Source of the DNA: Tritrichomonas musculus
Lineage: Eukaryota; Parabasalia; Tritrichomonadida; Tritrichomonadidae
Direction of reading: 5' to 3'
Assembly: GCA_039105265.1 (NCBI GenBank)
Contig: JAPFFF010000007.1
Coordinates: forward strand, 5,084,001 to 5,148,000
DNA: 64,000 nucleotides
The notes beneath the pieces are model-generated. The model searched no databases. It saw only the letters and a list, made by a program, of their open reading frames with translations, and was not told the DNA's origin. Positions within the stretch are counted from its first letter, which is position 1. Each line of letters starts with the position of its first letter. Shown in pieces: positions 19,488 through 29,044 of the stretch. Made by a program: the position numbers and the translations under genes.

Positions 19488-20936
19488 ATGTCATTCGATT
19501 CTTTAGAAATCAATGGTAAGAGATCTACAGAACTTGATTCACAAGATAAATCATATAAAAACTTAGAGATCGAACGCTCAACCAAAAAGAATAAATATTT
19601 CCGTCTTATCGCTGTTATTTTCATAACAATACTTTTTCTATGTTTGCTCTCATTTTTCATATTTTTTGTTATTTACACAGTCAAAAAAAATCGCAAGCCG
19701 CATGAGGAAATTAATCCAAAGACAGAACATGAATTTGTATATATAAACGATATACATTTAGATCCCCTTTACATTTCAGACAGTTCTCCATCTAACTGCA
19801 GATCATCATCAGGCTCAGGAGTTCAATATCCTTTTGGTCAATATGGCTGTGATTCACCATCATCCACCTTTTTATCAATGATAAACTTTTTACCTAAAGC
19901 ATGTTCAAATCCCAAATTTGTATTATACGGAGGGGATGGTCCCGCTCATCAACTTGGATATGATCTTAATCAAGTCCGTAATCTTCTTACTTGGATAGTT
20001 CAAAACATTAGTTCAGTGTATCCCAAAGTACCCATTCTTTTTGCCCTTGGCAACAACGAATATGTACCGAATTACGGCCAAAATAACTTTGAAGGTGACG
20101 CTGACAATTTCAAGTCAATTTCAACTGTTTTGCAACCTTATATGAATGACCTTCAACGATCAACATTTGAGAAAGGTGGCTACTATTATCATGACTTTCC
20201 AGAAATGAACCTACGCCTAGTTGTTCTCAATTCGATCATATACAACACTTACCGCGAAATACGCGATGATCCGTATGGCCAATTTGAGTGGCTCAGAAAT
20301 ATTTCTATCGACTCCAGAAGCAAAGGATATCGTCTAGGCGTTTCACTTCACATTTCACCCGGTGTTACATACAACACGGGCAGCAAGCTGAACCAGGGCT
20401 GGCACGAAGAGTACATGCAAAAGTTCGACCAAATAGTCAAAGAATTTGACATTCAATTTGTGACGGCCGGCCATTCACATTATGATCTTATCGTTCCTTT
20501 GTACATGCCAAAGGGGGTTTCTGGCGGTTTCTCCCTATCGGCGCCAGCCATCTCTGCCCAGCACAGAAATAATCCAGGCTTCAGAGTCATGAAAGTCGCC
20601 GATGGAAGAATGACCGATTACGTGCAGTATTACGCAGACATAATGATGAACCCGCAAAAAGAACTAAAGTGGGAGGTCGAGTACAAGTTTACAGAGGCGT
20701 ATAACGTAGAAAACGTTGGGACTGCCTCCCTTCAAAAAGTGGTAAATTGGGTCAAAACAACAGGAGTCGGAATGTGGCGTTATATGGAGAAGATATGCAG
20801 CTTGGCATCGGATAATGGAAAGTTCTATTATTGCGTGCTCACGTGCACAACTGAAGATGAAATTAAAAAGTGCATGGGACCGATGAATTCAAAAAATTTG
20901 CTTTCAAAATACTTCCCTTATGAAGGAAGACGTTAA
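19488..20936 (+). CDS. Membrane-anchored acid sphingomyelinase-like phosphodiesterase
   Basis: I take the ATG at 19488 (MSFDSLEING), giving 482 residues; the frame opens four codons earlier without an ATG. A short cytoplasmic N-terminus is followed by one membrane span at about residues 38-64, so the catalytic domain faces the lumen or outside (type II). Calcineurin-like metallophosphatase motifs are in order: NDIHLDPLY, LYGGDGPAHQ, ALGNNEYVP and AGHSHYDL, giving the Asp, Asn and His ligands of a two-metal centre. Spacing and several cysteines match the acid sphingomyelinase-like (SMPDL3) phosphodiesterases. Its C-terminal region also has Cys pairs (ICSLAS, YYCVLTCTTEDE). GC content is higher in the second half. 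Substrate, lipid or nucleotide, cannot be told. Confidence 0.87.
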   Translation: MSFDSLEINGKRSTELDSQDKSYKNLEIERSTKKNKYFRLIAVIFITILFLCLLSFFIFFVIYTVKKNRKPHEEINPKTEHEFVYINDIHLDPLYISDSSPSNCRSSSGSGVQYPFGQYGCDSPSSTFLSMINFLPKACSNPKFVLYGGDGPAHQLGYDLNQVRNLLTWIVQNISSVYPKVPILFALGNNEYVPNYGQNNFEGDADNFKSISTVLQPYMNDLQRSTFEKGGYYYHDFPEMNLRLVVLNSIIYNTYREIRDDPYGQFEWLRNISIDSRSKGYRLGVSLHISPGVTYNTGSKLNQGWHEEYMQKFDQIVKEFDIQFVTAGHSHYDLIVPLYMPKGVSGGFSLSAPAISAQHRNNPGFRVMKVADGRMTDYVQYYADIMMNPQKELKWEVEYKFTEAYNVENVGTASLQKVVNWVKTTGVGMWRYMEKICSLASDNGKFYYCVLTCTTEDEIKKCMGPMNSKNLLSKYFPYEGRR

Positions 20937-21295
20937 ATATAATTTCAAATTGTTTTTATTATTTCATCTTATTTTAAAAATACTGTCTCTCTCTCTTTTT
21001 AAATAATTTTTTTTTATTATGTAGTTCTCAATAACTTAAGTTATTCTGAAAATTAATTTAAGTCAATTCAAATTATTCAATGTGTTCTCACAATTTTATG
21101 AATTCAAAAAAAAAAAAAAAAAAAAATAAAATGAGTATTTTTGAGTTTTGTAAAATACTCAAAAAGTTATAAAACAGATAATTAAACATAAATTGAAGTA
21201 GCTTTTTGAAAGGCGTAGCCTTCAAAAAGCTACTTCATTTATTTTTTTAAATAAAATAAAATAAAAGAGTTCAATGAAAATTAAAATTACTTTAT
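20937..21295. other. Intergenic region with a strong hairpin
   Basis: No gene is present. A near-perfect inverted repeat at 21194-21236 (GAAGTAGCTTTTTGAAAGGC, loop GTAG, then the inverse) lies about 60 bases beyond the stop codon of the minus-strand LRR gene. A homopolymer A run sits at 21105-21126. The hairpin may be a 3' UTR structure or a tiny MITE remnant. Confidence 0.5.
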
Positions 21296-22732
21296 TTAAA
21301 CTAATGTTATTTTAGTTTCTTCTGGAAATGCATTCTTAGCTATATCTTTTAATGAAGAAGAAATTTTAATTTGATTCAATGACGTGCACCCAGCAAATGC
21401 AAAACTTTTGATTGATGTTATTGAACTTGGCACTGACACTTCAGACAGAGATGTGCAATTTCTAAATAATCCGATATCAATCGAAGTCAAGGACGAAGGA
21501 ATATCAATTTTTTCCAAAGAAGAACAATTCATGAAAACATTTGCGCCCAAAAATGACAATGATTTTGGCAGGCTGACATTTTTCAATGATTTACAATCTT
21601 TAAAGACAGTGTTACAAATTTTCTTTACAGAAGGAGGGAATATCAATTCTTTCAATGATATACAGCCTTCGAAACAATTATCTTCAATTGTCTCAACCGA
21701 ATTAGGAATGTCAATTTTTTCAATTGATGAACAACAATTAAAAGCGTTGTATTTAATCGATGTAATGGATGAAGGAAGAATGATTTCTTTAAGTGACGAA
21801 CACTTAGATAATGCATAGCCACCAATTTGGACAACTGAAGAAGGAATGATTAATTTAGTTAACGATGAACATTTGTCAAAAATGCCAGATGCAAGTGAAG
21901 TGATCGATGACGATAAGGTCACATCACATAATGATGTGCATTCATCAAAAGCATAACCTTCAATATTTGTCACAGAAGAAGGAATTGTTATTGATTTCAA
22001 AGATGAACAATTACTAAAAGCATATTCATCAATCTTCTTAATTGATGAAGGCAAATCAATTCCAACCAAAGACTTGCAATATTTGAAGGCTGAATTGCCA
22101 ATAAATGTAACTGATGAAGAAATGATAATTTCTTCTAATTGCGAACATTGGGAGAAACAATTCTTTTCAATTGACGTAACAGAAGAAGGAATTTTAATTG
22201 TTTTTAATGATGAACAACCTTGAAATGCTCCTTCACTAAGCTTCGTTATTGATGATGGAATTTCAATGGTTTGCAACGATGTACAGTTATTGAAAACTCC
22301 ATTTCCAAGTACTTTTACAGATGAAGGAATTTTGATTGTTTTCAAAGATGAACAACCACTGAAAGCTTTCTTTTTAATTTCAGTCACAGATGTTGGAATT
22401 TCAACGTTATCAAGTTCTGTGCAATCACTAAAAAGACCAGCTTCAATTATGCTTATTGAATTTGGAATTTTAATGAATTTAATTGAGCAACTTTCAAATG
22501 CAAATTCACCAATGCTTTTGACAGTTTCAGGAATGATTACTTCTGTAAGATTTGTACAAGTTGAAAATGCATATCTTCCAATGTTTGTTATAAAGGAAGG
22601 AATTTGAATCTTTTTGAGATTTATACATTTGCGTAAAACTTCTTGTCCAAATTCAAGCTTTTCGAAATGCATTAAAATATCAATTATTTCTTGATTGTTC
22701 GATTTAAATGCAAAATTTAATGGCGTCTTATT
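21296..22732 (-). CDS. BspA-like leucine-rich repeat block with an ankyrin lead-in
   Basis: From the first ATG (22672) the product is 458 residues of about 19 leucine-rich repeats, 23 residues each, of the BspA/TpLRR type (GCSSLKTIKIPSSVTSI pattern). In trichomonads this family makes surface or cytosolic adhesion-like proteins. The open frame, however, continues upstream without ATG to about 22732, where it reads NKTPLNFAFKSNNQEIIDIL, the first half of an ankyrin repeat. Upstream, across a 373-nt spacer, lies exactly one further ankyrin repeat (23106-23204), and across another spacer the DUF3447-like domain (23464-24789). I infer that 21296-24789 is one split gene. If not, this is a stand-alone LRR gene starting at 22672. 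Confidence 0.75.
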   Translation of the reverse strand, partial: NKTPLNFAFKSNNQEIIDILMHFEKLEFGQEVLRKCINLKKIQIPSFITNIGRYAFSTCTNLTEVIIPETVKSIGEFAFESCSIKFIKIPNSISIIEAGLFSDCTELDNVEIPTSVTEIKKKAFSGCSSLKTIKIPSSVKVLGNGVFNNCTSLQTIEIPSSITKLSEGAFQGCSSLKTIKIPSSVTSIEKNCFSQCSQLEEIIISSSVTFIGNSAFKYCKSLVGIDLPSSIKKIDEYAFSNCSSLKSITIPSSVTNIEGYAFDECTSLCDVTLSSSITSLASGIFDKCSSLTKLIIPSSVVQIGGYALSKCSSLKEIILPSSITSIKYNAFNCCSSIEKIDIPNSVETIEDNCFEGCISLKELIFPPSVKKICNTVFKDCKSLKNVSLPKSLSFLGANVFMNCSSLEKIDIPSSLTSIDIGLFRNCTSLSEVSVPSSITSIKSFAFAGCTSLNQIKISSSLKDIAKNAFPEETKITLV

Positions 22733-23105
22733 AGAAAAATATTTTGATTTGAATTGTATTTAAAAATTTATTTTTATTTAAAATTTCATAAACAAAATTT
22801 TAATTGTAAACTTCATTTAAAATAAAGAAAAGGAAATTGAATAAAAAAACTGATTACTAAGACTCCATTCCAATTTTTTTTATGAAATGTAATGAAAACA
22901 AAATATTTGAAATTTCATGAAAATTGATAGATTTATTGGAATTTTATTAAAAACCAAAATATTTAGAAATTTTTTTATTTAAATTTATGATTAAAAATGC
23001 GATTAAATTTTTTAATTATAAGAATTACATTAAGATATATTTGTATTGAAATTATATTAAAATATTTAAAATTAAAAAACACTATAAAATTCAAAAAATA
23101 TGAAA
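22733..23105 (-). other. Intron-like spacer 2 of the ankyrin-LRR gene
   Basis: This stop-rich AT-rich spacer lies between codon 33 of the single ankyrin repeat and codon 1 of the next. It contains TTTTCATGAAATTTCAA (minus strand, about 22907-22923), which is also found in spacer 1 of the ankyrin-kinase gene. The ends are not GT...AG. Confidence 0.45.
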
Positions 23106-23204
23106 AATTCCTTCTACATTTACATCAATTTCCTGTTGATTTAATAAAAACTTAACAACATCGACACTACCTGAATGAACTGCCTTTATCAAACAAGATC
23201 CATT
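23106..23204 (-). CDS. Isolated 33-codon ankyrin repeat exon
   Basis: Exactly 99 nt, open and unbroken, encode one ankyrin repeat (NGSCLIKAVHSGSVDVVKFL, then LNQQEIDVNVEGI). It has no start codon and sits between two stop-filled spacers. Its start (Asn) and end (Ile) coincide with those of the repeat units in the ankyrin-kinase gene at 37803-40285. Confidence 0.55.
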
Positions 23205-23463
23205 AAAAAATGTAATTTGAAATTGAATTAATTTTTTTTTGAAACAAAATAAACCATTCAAAAATTGAAACGTAATTGAAAAAGTGAAATTTCAATGTAA
23301 TTAAAAATATTTTTTTTTAGAAATTCCATTTAAAAATTTAACAATCAAAAACGTTATTAAAAACAATTTTTTTTTCTTGAAATGACATTAAAAAAATAAA
23401 GATTTTCAAAACTCTATTCAAAAAAAATTAACATTAAACTGCATTAAAAAACTTTTTGAAAGG
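23205..23463 (-). other. Intron-like spacer 1 of the ankyrin-LRR gene
   Basis: The 259-nt AT-rich spacer separates the DUF3447-like domain from the ankyrin repeat. Several TTTTTAATG-like strings occur in it. The DUF3447 frame continues nine codons into it (PFKKFFNAV) before a stop. Confidence 0.45.
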
Positions 23464-24789
23464 AATTTTAATTTCCTTATTTACATCAAAATTCATTATT
23501 TTTACAAGTAGCTCAAACAAGTGATCATAATCATATTCACATAAGAAGGCCAAATATCGCTCCTTACCAATTTTATCTGGAAAACAAAAATAATTGTAAG
23601 AACTGAAAATTGAGTCAGAAACTGTTTCGCCAACGTTTTCATCAATATTAAGATTTTGTGCGAAATGATGATTTATGAAATCCATGAAACCCACACCAAA
23701 TTCTCCACGCAAAACATAATTTTCAAAGTCAGTTTGAATTTCATTTTTAATTAGGACAAAATTGTCTATGTACCGATCAAAATGCTTATCAATTGAACAA
23801 ATTTCCAAGATTTTATTTTTGATGTAATTGGCGATATCATTATGATGACACTTGATTGATTCAGCCAAATATTTTCCATATAAGCTGAGATTTATCATAT
23901 CACTTGTCAACTTTTCTGTCCTTTCAGGTGTGTAAGAATTATATCCATGAAACATTTCATGACTTACATTAAATCTCTCTATCTCTTCATTTCCAACTTT
24001 GTTTTCTTCAAGAAGATGAATCAAATCAGCGTTATTTCCATGAATTGTGAACAACCACAAGGATGGTGTCAATGGAACCTTATTAAAATGCAAATAATTG
24101 AAAATTTGAATAGAGCCAAAAAATGCAGAGTACTCAATTAAACTGCAGTTTTTTCCATTTAAAAATTGATTGCTCTCAAAAAGTGAAATTGGTATTTGTG
24201 ATGAAAGAGAAATGTTGCTTCTGTTTACATATGAAATAAATTCTTCAACTAGGTCTTCACGTATTAATGAACAAATATATGACTCATTTTCGCCTTTTTT
24301 GCGGTTTGCTGTAAATATATCTTTTTTGTATTCAATATTGAAATCCTTGAATACATTTAGATATTTATCTTTTTCATCATTGTTTAAAGTTTCTTCTAGT
24401 TCTGGGTAAAAATAGGCTCGGAAGGCCTCCCCTTGTGGAAGATCTGTAATTGCGAGAAGTTTTTGTTCAAGGAAAAATAATAAAAGGATTCTACTGCTGT
24501 AGAAAAGTCTAACGAGCTCTTTCCCTGTAAACTTTTGTTTGATATTTGGCAAAATATATAATAGAATCCTTTCGATTTTTTCGAAGAAATCAGGTAAGCG
24601 GTGATGATTGTTGACAATTGCGCAAATTAATTGTAGAAATGATTTAAGTTCGTCTCTGCTTTCATTAATGTTTAATTTCGACATTGATTTGACGAGTTGA
24701 TTAAAATCAATTTCATTGCTATCATCAATATAATTCAAAAGATCTTGTTGAATGGTTGTTAATTTGATAATGTATTCTTTATCCGCCAT
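23434..24789 (-). CDS. DUF3447-like ankyrin family N-terminal domain protein
   Basis: The 451-residue frame starts at an ATG at 24789. It contains the helical N-terminal domain of trichomonad ankyrin proteins (LFYSSRILLLFFLEQKLL; CSLIEYSAFFGSIQIFNYLHF; LWLFTIHGNNADLIHLLEEN) and matches in arrangement the N-terminus of the protein at 4278. It ends where ankyrin repeats should begin (LLVKIMNFDVNKEIKI followed by nine odd residues and a stop). The next ankyrin repeat lies 259 nt downstream, then the LRR block. I infer that this is the first exon of a DUF3447-ankyrin-LRR gene; alternatively it is a truncated gene. TATGGCCAAAAATTC lies about 45 nt upstream of the ATG. Confidence 0.75.
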   Translation of the reverse strand: MADKEYIIKLTTIQQDLLNYIDDSNEIDFNQLVKSMSKLNINESRDELKSFLQLICAIVNNHHRLPDFFEKIERILLYILPNIKQKFTGKELVRLFYSSRILLLFFLEQKLLAITDLPQGEAFRAYFYPELEETLNNDEKDKYLNVFKDFNIEYKKDIFTANRKKGENESYICSLIREDLVEEFISYVNRSNISLSSQIPISLFESNQFLNGKNCSLIEYSAFFGSIQIFNYLHFNKVPLTPSLWLFTIHGNNADLIHLLEENKVGNEEIERFNVSHEMFHGYNSYTPERTEKLTSDMINLSLYGKYLAESIKCHHNDIANYIKNKILEICSIDKHFDRYIDNFVLIKNEIQTDFENYVLRGEFGVGFMDFINHHFAQNLNIDENVGETVSDSIFSSYNYFCFPDKIGKERYLAFLCEYDYDHLFELLVKIMNFDVNKEIKIPFKKFFNAV

Positions 24790-25049
24790 TTCTCTCTTAA
24801 AGAAAAAATTATGTCATGTTTTTCTTTGAATTTTTGGCCATATCATCTTTTTTATTTTTTAAAATATCTCATAAAATTGCATATAATACAGGTTAATTTT
24901 TTTATTTCATATTTTTTTATTTCTTATAAAACATTCAAAGTACTTTGAAATCACAAATCATCGAAATTCAAGCAATTTCTCACATTAATGTTGGTGAAGA
25001 TGGCTATAACTCAAAGTTTCGTTATAACAAATGCTTAAAATATCAAAAA

Positions 25050-25487
25050 TCAGATGAATATTTCTATAAACAATTTGAATAAACCCAAAATCAATAGTCC
25101 CATCGATAAATTACATAAATAAAAATGAATTGTAGATGCATAATCGATTTCTTTTGGATTGAATAAGACTAATTTCAAAGGTTTTGTTTGCGATTTTGGA
25201 GTATTTACTGCAAAATCTAAACCAATTTGCTGCTTAGATAATGAAATCGTCAATGTTGATATTTTTGGAACTATGACAACATTTTTTGAATCAGTAAAAG
25301 CAAAACTATCAACTTTAACAACATTAGTAAAAGTCAAAGTGCTTTGCTGATTGATTACTAGAACATGATTCTTGTTAAATATGCTAGATGAAATCGTAAC
25401 ATTAAAAAACACTCTAACTTCAACATGATCTCCTGGATCATTTGTAATTGATACTATTTTTACATTCTTGGCGCATTGATTTATCAT
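25050..25487 (-). CDS. C-terminal fragment resembling a beta-helix surface protein
   Basis: The frame of 145 residues starts at an ATG at 25487. It is rich in short beta strands (VEVRVFFNVTISSSIF; STLTFTNVVKVDSFAFTD) and ends with one membrane span (LCNLSMGLLILGLFKLFIEIFI) and almost no cytoplasmic tail. That is the layout of the C-terminus of trichomonad Pmp-like or other surface proteins. There is no signal peptide, so it is either a 5'-truncated gene or a fragment. Confidence in the family is low. Confidence 0.4.
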   Translation of the reverse strand: MINQCAKNVKIVSITNDPGDHVEVRVFFNVTISSSIFNKNHVLVINQQSTLTFTNVVKVDSFAFTDSKNVVIVPKISTLTISLSKQQIGLDFAVNTPKSQTKPLKLVLFNPKEIDYASTIHFYLCNLSMGLLILGLFKLFIEIFI

Positions 25488-25888
25488 TACAAATGCAAAA
25501 AATAATTCAAAGAATTTTATTTTTTATGTGATTATTTAGTCTTAAAAATACATTGAATTATGAGTAAGCTGATCATCTGGTGAGTTTAATAATAAATTTT
25601 AATCGTCCCAATACCTTGACAAATATTACTAATGCATGAATATGCATATTAAGACTTGTGAAATTCCACATCCAATTGGATTTGACAGTAGCCGTTGTGG
25701 TCTAAAAAGGTCAATTTTGCTCTCAGAAATCAATCTACCTAAACTTTTTGAGAGCATAAAAAGGTTTTTACATATTATAAATTTGCATAATTTATTGGGA
25801 AGAAGACACTCTACATAAGACCAGTTAGAAACATAGAAAAAAAGTTAATTATTTTATTATTTATAAAAAAAAAAGGATCTGTTTATTT
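25488..25888. other. Intergenic, possible relic
   Basis: At about 25630-25815 the base composition is more balanced and short frames exist on both strands, but I recognise nothing. It may be a remnant of the gene whose end lies at 25050. Confidence 0.3.
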
Positions 25889-27547
25889 TTAATCTTCGTT
25901 TGAAATGGCACGAATGACTTCTGGAAGGATTTGAATCTTTCTAGATAACACACCAGGGCAGAAGAATTGATGATCAGACATCTTTTGGTATTGAATATTC
26001 TTTTCCTTTTCTGGGAATGTTGTTGTCAACATGATCGAATCTTCCAGAATAATGTTAGTAATAACGATCAATGCCCATTGAAGTTTATTTTCCTTTCTAA
26101 CTTCCTCCAAAGTTTGTAACCATTTTTCTTTAACCTCGTCTATTCCGTCGAACTGAGTAACCTCGCACTGACCAATACCAAATTTCACGCCATATTCTTC
26201 GAAGCACTTAAAATCAGCCTTTATCAATTTACGAGGATCTTGAGTAGTAATAGAAGCACCGCCGCTGAACATAATTTGACCGAATTCCTTAACAGAACTA
26301 ATTCCAGCGATTTTCGCCAATTTTTCAACAACTTCTCTATCTCTTTGCGTAGTTGTTGGACTCTTCAAAATAACAGTATCATTAATAATACCAGAAAGAA
26401 GAACAAGTGCCGTTTCTTTATCGATTTCAACCTCATTCTTTCTATATTGACCATAAACAAGTGTGCACGTGCTTCCTAATGGCTCAATATCCATAAAAAT
26501 AGGTTTTGATGTTTTTTCGGCTGCTAATCGATGATGATCAATGATTTCAACAACTTCGCCATCATCTAATCCAGGAATACTTTGGTTCAATTCATTATGA
26601 TCCATCATGATAACCTTTTTCTTTGGTTTTACAAGGAATGTTGAACGTTGAATGATACCTTTAAATGATCCATCTTCGTCGTCAATAACCGGCAAAGCTC
26701 TGAAATTCAATTTTGACAAGAGTTCTTTAACATCATCAAAATAATCCGTTGGTTTAATAATTGGCGGTCTTTGGTCTGTTAAAACACTTTTAATAGGAAC
26801 AGACATTCGCATTAAATGAAATGCTTTATCTGTGTTTTCTTCAGTTACAAAGACAGTTCCTTTGTAGTTGCTGATGTCACATTCAATTCTGTCATTTTCG
26901 CCAAAACCGATGATGACAATTGCTGGACAATTGAGCTTGATGGCCAATTCAATATAGTTGCTACGGTTGCCACAGAATACAATTGGCATTGGCCCTTTAA
27001 GATGTGTCATGAATTCTTCGTACTTGTCATAGTTCATCATTCCAAGCGCTAATGTTGTTTTGAATTCTTTCACTTCACCTTTTTTAATATAACGGCCTTT
27101 AATGAGTTTCCCGAAATTTTCAATGTTAAAAAGTAAAAGGGGATGCGTATGGGAGTTTGTTTCCAGGAAATAGGTTGTAATGTCATCAACTGGCAATAAT
27201 GTCTCATATTTATCACCATCAAATATTGGAACACACGGAGCTTTCTTCGCCGAAAAGTATTGGCAGAGCGAGTAAATTGGATCTGAGACATCAAGAACTT
27301 TTTCGTACTTACGGATGACATCTGATATTCTTGGTTTGATGTTTTGTGTGTATTTTGGTGAGGTAATTCCTAACCTGGAAAATTGAGCTTTGGTAATGTC
27401 GTTCATGTGGCCTGCTCGAATGGGAATGTATTCTTTGGAAGGATCTGTAATGTTCTTTAGGCGTGCATAGGCCCATGCTGAACAAACTGAGTCCATATCT
27501 GGATTTCGGTGTCCAGTAACAAATACTTTCTCTTTAATGGCTGTCAT
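25889..27547 (-). CDS. Manganese-dependent family II inorganic pyrophosphatase with CBS domains
   Basis: The 552-residue protein starts at an ATG at 27547. The N-terminal DHH-family motif GHRNPDMDS binds metal. A regulatory insert of about 240 residues follows, with CBS-like segments (ISDVIRKYEKVLDVSDPIYSL; FDDVKELLSKLNFRALPVID) and a DRTGG-like stretch between. The catalytic core resumes with DGEVVEIIDHHRL (DHH signature) and GSTCTLV, and the DHHA2 domain ends the protein. This is the architecture of nucleotide-regulated CBS-PPases, which hydrolyse pyrophosphate under adenine nucleotide control. Family II enzymes are mainly bacterial but are known in some anaerobic protists, so an old bacterial origin is likely. 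The frame is intact. Confidence 0.92.
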   Translation of the reverse strand: MTAIKEKVFVTGHRNPDMDSVCSAWAYARLKNITDPSKEYIPIRAGHMNDITKAQFSRLGITSPKYTQNIKPRISDVIRKYEKVLDVSDPIYSLCQYFSAKKAPCVPIFDGDKYETLLPVDDITTYFLETNSHTHPLLLFNIENFGKLIKGRYIKKGEVKEFKTTLALGMMNYDKYEEFMTHLKGPMPIVFCGNRSNYIELAIKLNCPAIVIIGFGENDRIECDISNYKGTVFVTEENTDKAFHLMRMSVPIKSVLTDQRPPIIKPTDYFDDVKELLSKLNFRALPVIDDEDGSFKGIIQRSTFLVKPKKKVIMMDHNELNQSIPGLDDGEVVEIIDHHRLAAEKTSKPIFMDIEPLGSTCTLVYGQYRKNEVEIDKETALVLLSGIINDTVILKSPTTTQRDREVVEKLAKIAGISSVKEFGQIMFSGGASITTQDPRKLIKADFKCFEEYGVKFGIGQCEVTQFDGIDEVKEKWLQTLEEVRKENKLQWALIVITNIILEDSIMLTTTFPEKEKNIQYQKMSDHQFFCPGVLSRKIQILPEVIRAISNED

Positions 27548-29044
27548 TCTAAATTAAAAGTGAAGTATTTTTGTATTTTTTTGATGATGATTATATTATT
27601 TTCAAAAAAAAATTATAATTTTTATTTCAAAAAGTTCCAACAACATATTTAGATATAAAAATTCAATTGATAAAAATAAATATGCATTCAACATGTTTAT
27701 TTTTTTATATCAAAAAATAAAATTATTATTTGAAATTTTTATTAATTGTGAAAGAGCTTGTATTAATTTTTTTTAGCGGGCTTTATATATTATTAACCAA
27801 AATCTCGTTCTGTATTATTATTTACCTGCATGAATTTTTATAAAAAGATTTGTTAAGATGAAATCATTTCACTACCTCAATTTTAATGATAACTTATAAG
27901 TAATTTAATCAAATAATATTTTTTTAATATTTTCATCTTATATTTTTCAATATTTTATTATATGTGACTTTAATACATTACATATTAGTGAATACCATTT
28001 CGACATATTTATGGTACCGTCGGTTTGGGAATGAGAACTCTTAACTTTTTTAAAATTAAAATTTTTTAAATTGAATTTAAAATAATCGTTTTTATTCTTA
28101 TTTTTGCATATTTCTCAATGAATAAACAATTTTCTGATAATATTCTTTTTAAAATATTATTTTCATTATATACTCTATATATATAAATGGGAAAATCAAA
28201 AATATGCTAAAATATGCTCAAAATATCTGGTTCTTAAAAAACGATATTTCGGATAAATAACATATGATTAAATTTGACTTATATATCTATATTATTATTT
28301 TTTGTTTAGAATGATTCAAATATAATCTGATGCCTTTTTATTCATCTTTTTCTTTTGAATTTAATATCTTTCGATTTTTCTATGAATATCAAAAAACATA
28401 AGCATAAATTATTGCCGTAACAAATAAGAGAGTGCCAAATTGAATTGTTTAATCCACTTTTACAAACCAAATATTATATTTCGTTGAATTATAATTTACC
28501 ATTAGATGGTTAAATTATAATTTTATTCCATTTGTTTGTTCCATTACACCATTCTTCTTTCAATTCTTTCAAACTCGCTAGGAAATAAATTTATTCTATG
28601 CTCGATTCATAAAATGCATTTGATTCAATTGCTTGAAATAATCTTGCCTGACATTAAAACATTTTTTATACAAAAATCTCAAAATTAAAAGAAAAACGAA
28701 CGAATGCAATATAAAAAAGATTTCATATGTATTTATAAAGTTTTAAATATCTTTGATTTTGCTTCAATATCAATTTTCATGTGGAAAATTCAAATAATTG
28801 ATATTATTCAAAAATCATAAAAATTACTTTAAACATAGCAAAACATCTTTTTTCTAAATATTTATATAAGTTATGTTGTATAATACATTATAATATTTTT
28901 TTTTTTTTTTTTGCAAAAAGACGTTTATTTCACTTAGCTTACAGACCTCTTTTCATTATTTCTTCTCTAAAAGAAAATAAATTTATTTGCACTTCATTAT
29001 GTTGAAGCATTATAATATTCTTATTAAATGTATTTCAGTTGAGT
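27548..29044. other. 1.5-kb intergenic region, no gene seen
   Basis: The sequence is uniformly AT-rich with many stops in all frames. Near 28010 lies a short GC island (ATTTATGGTACCGTCGGTTT). I see no coding, RNA or terminal-repeat structure. Confidence 0.5.

Noticed and set aside
21384..22607. Open plus-strand frames opposite the LRR gene
   Set aside because: They are mirror frames of the regular 69-nt LRR repeats; the minus strand carries the clear BspA pattern.
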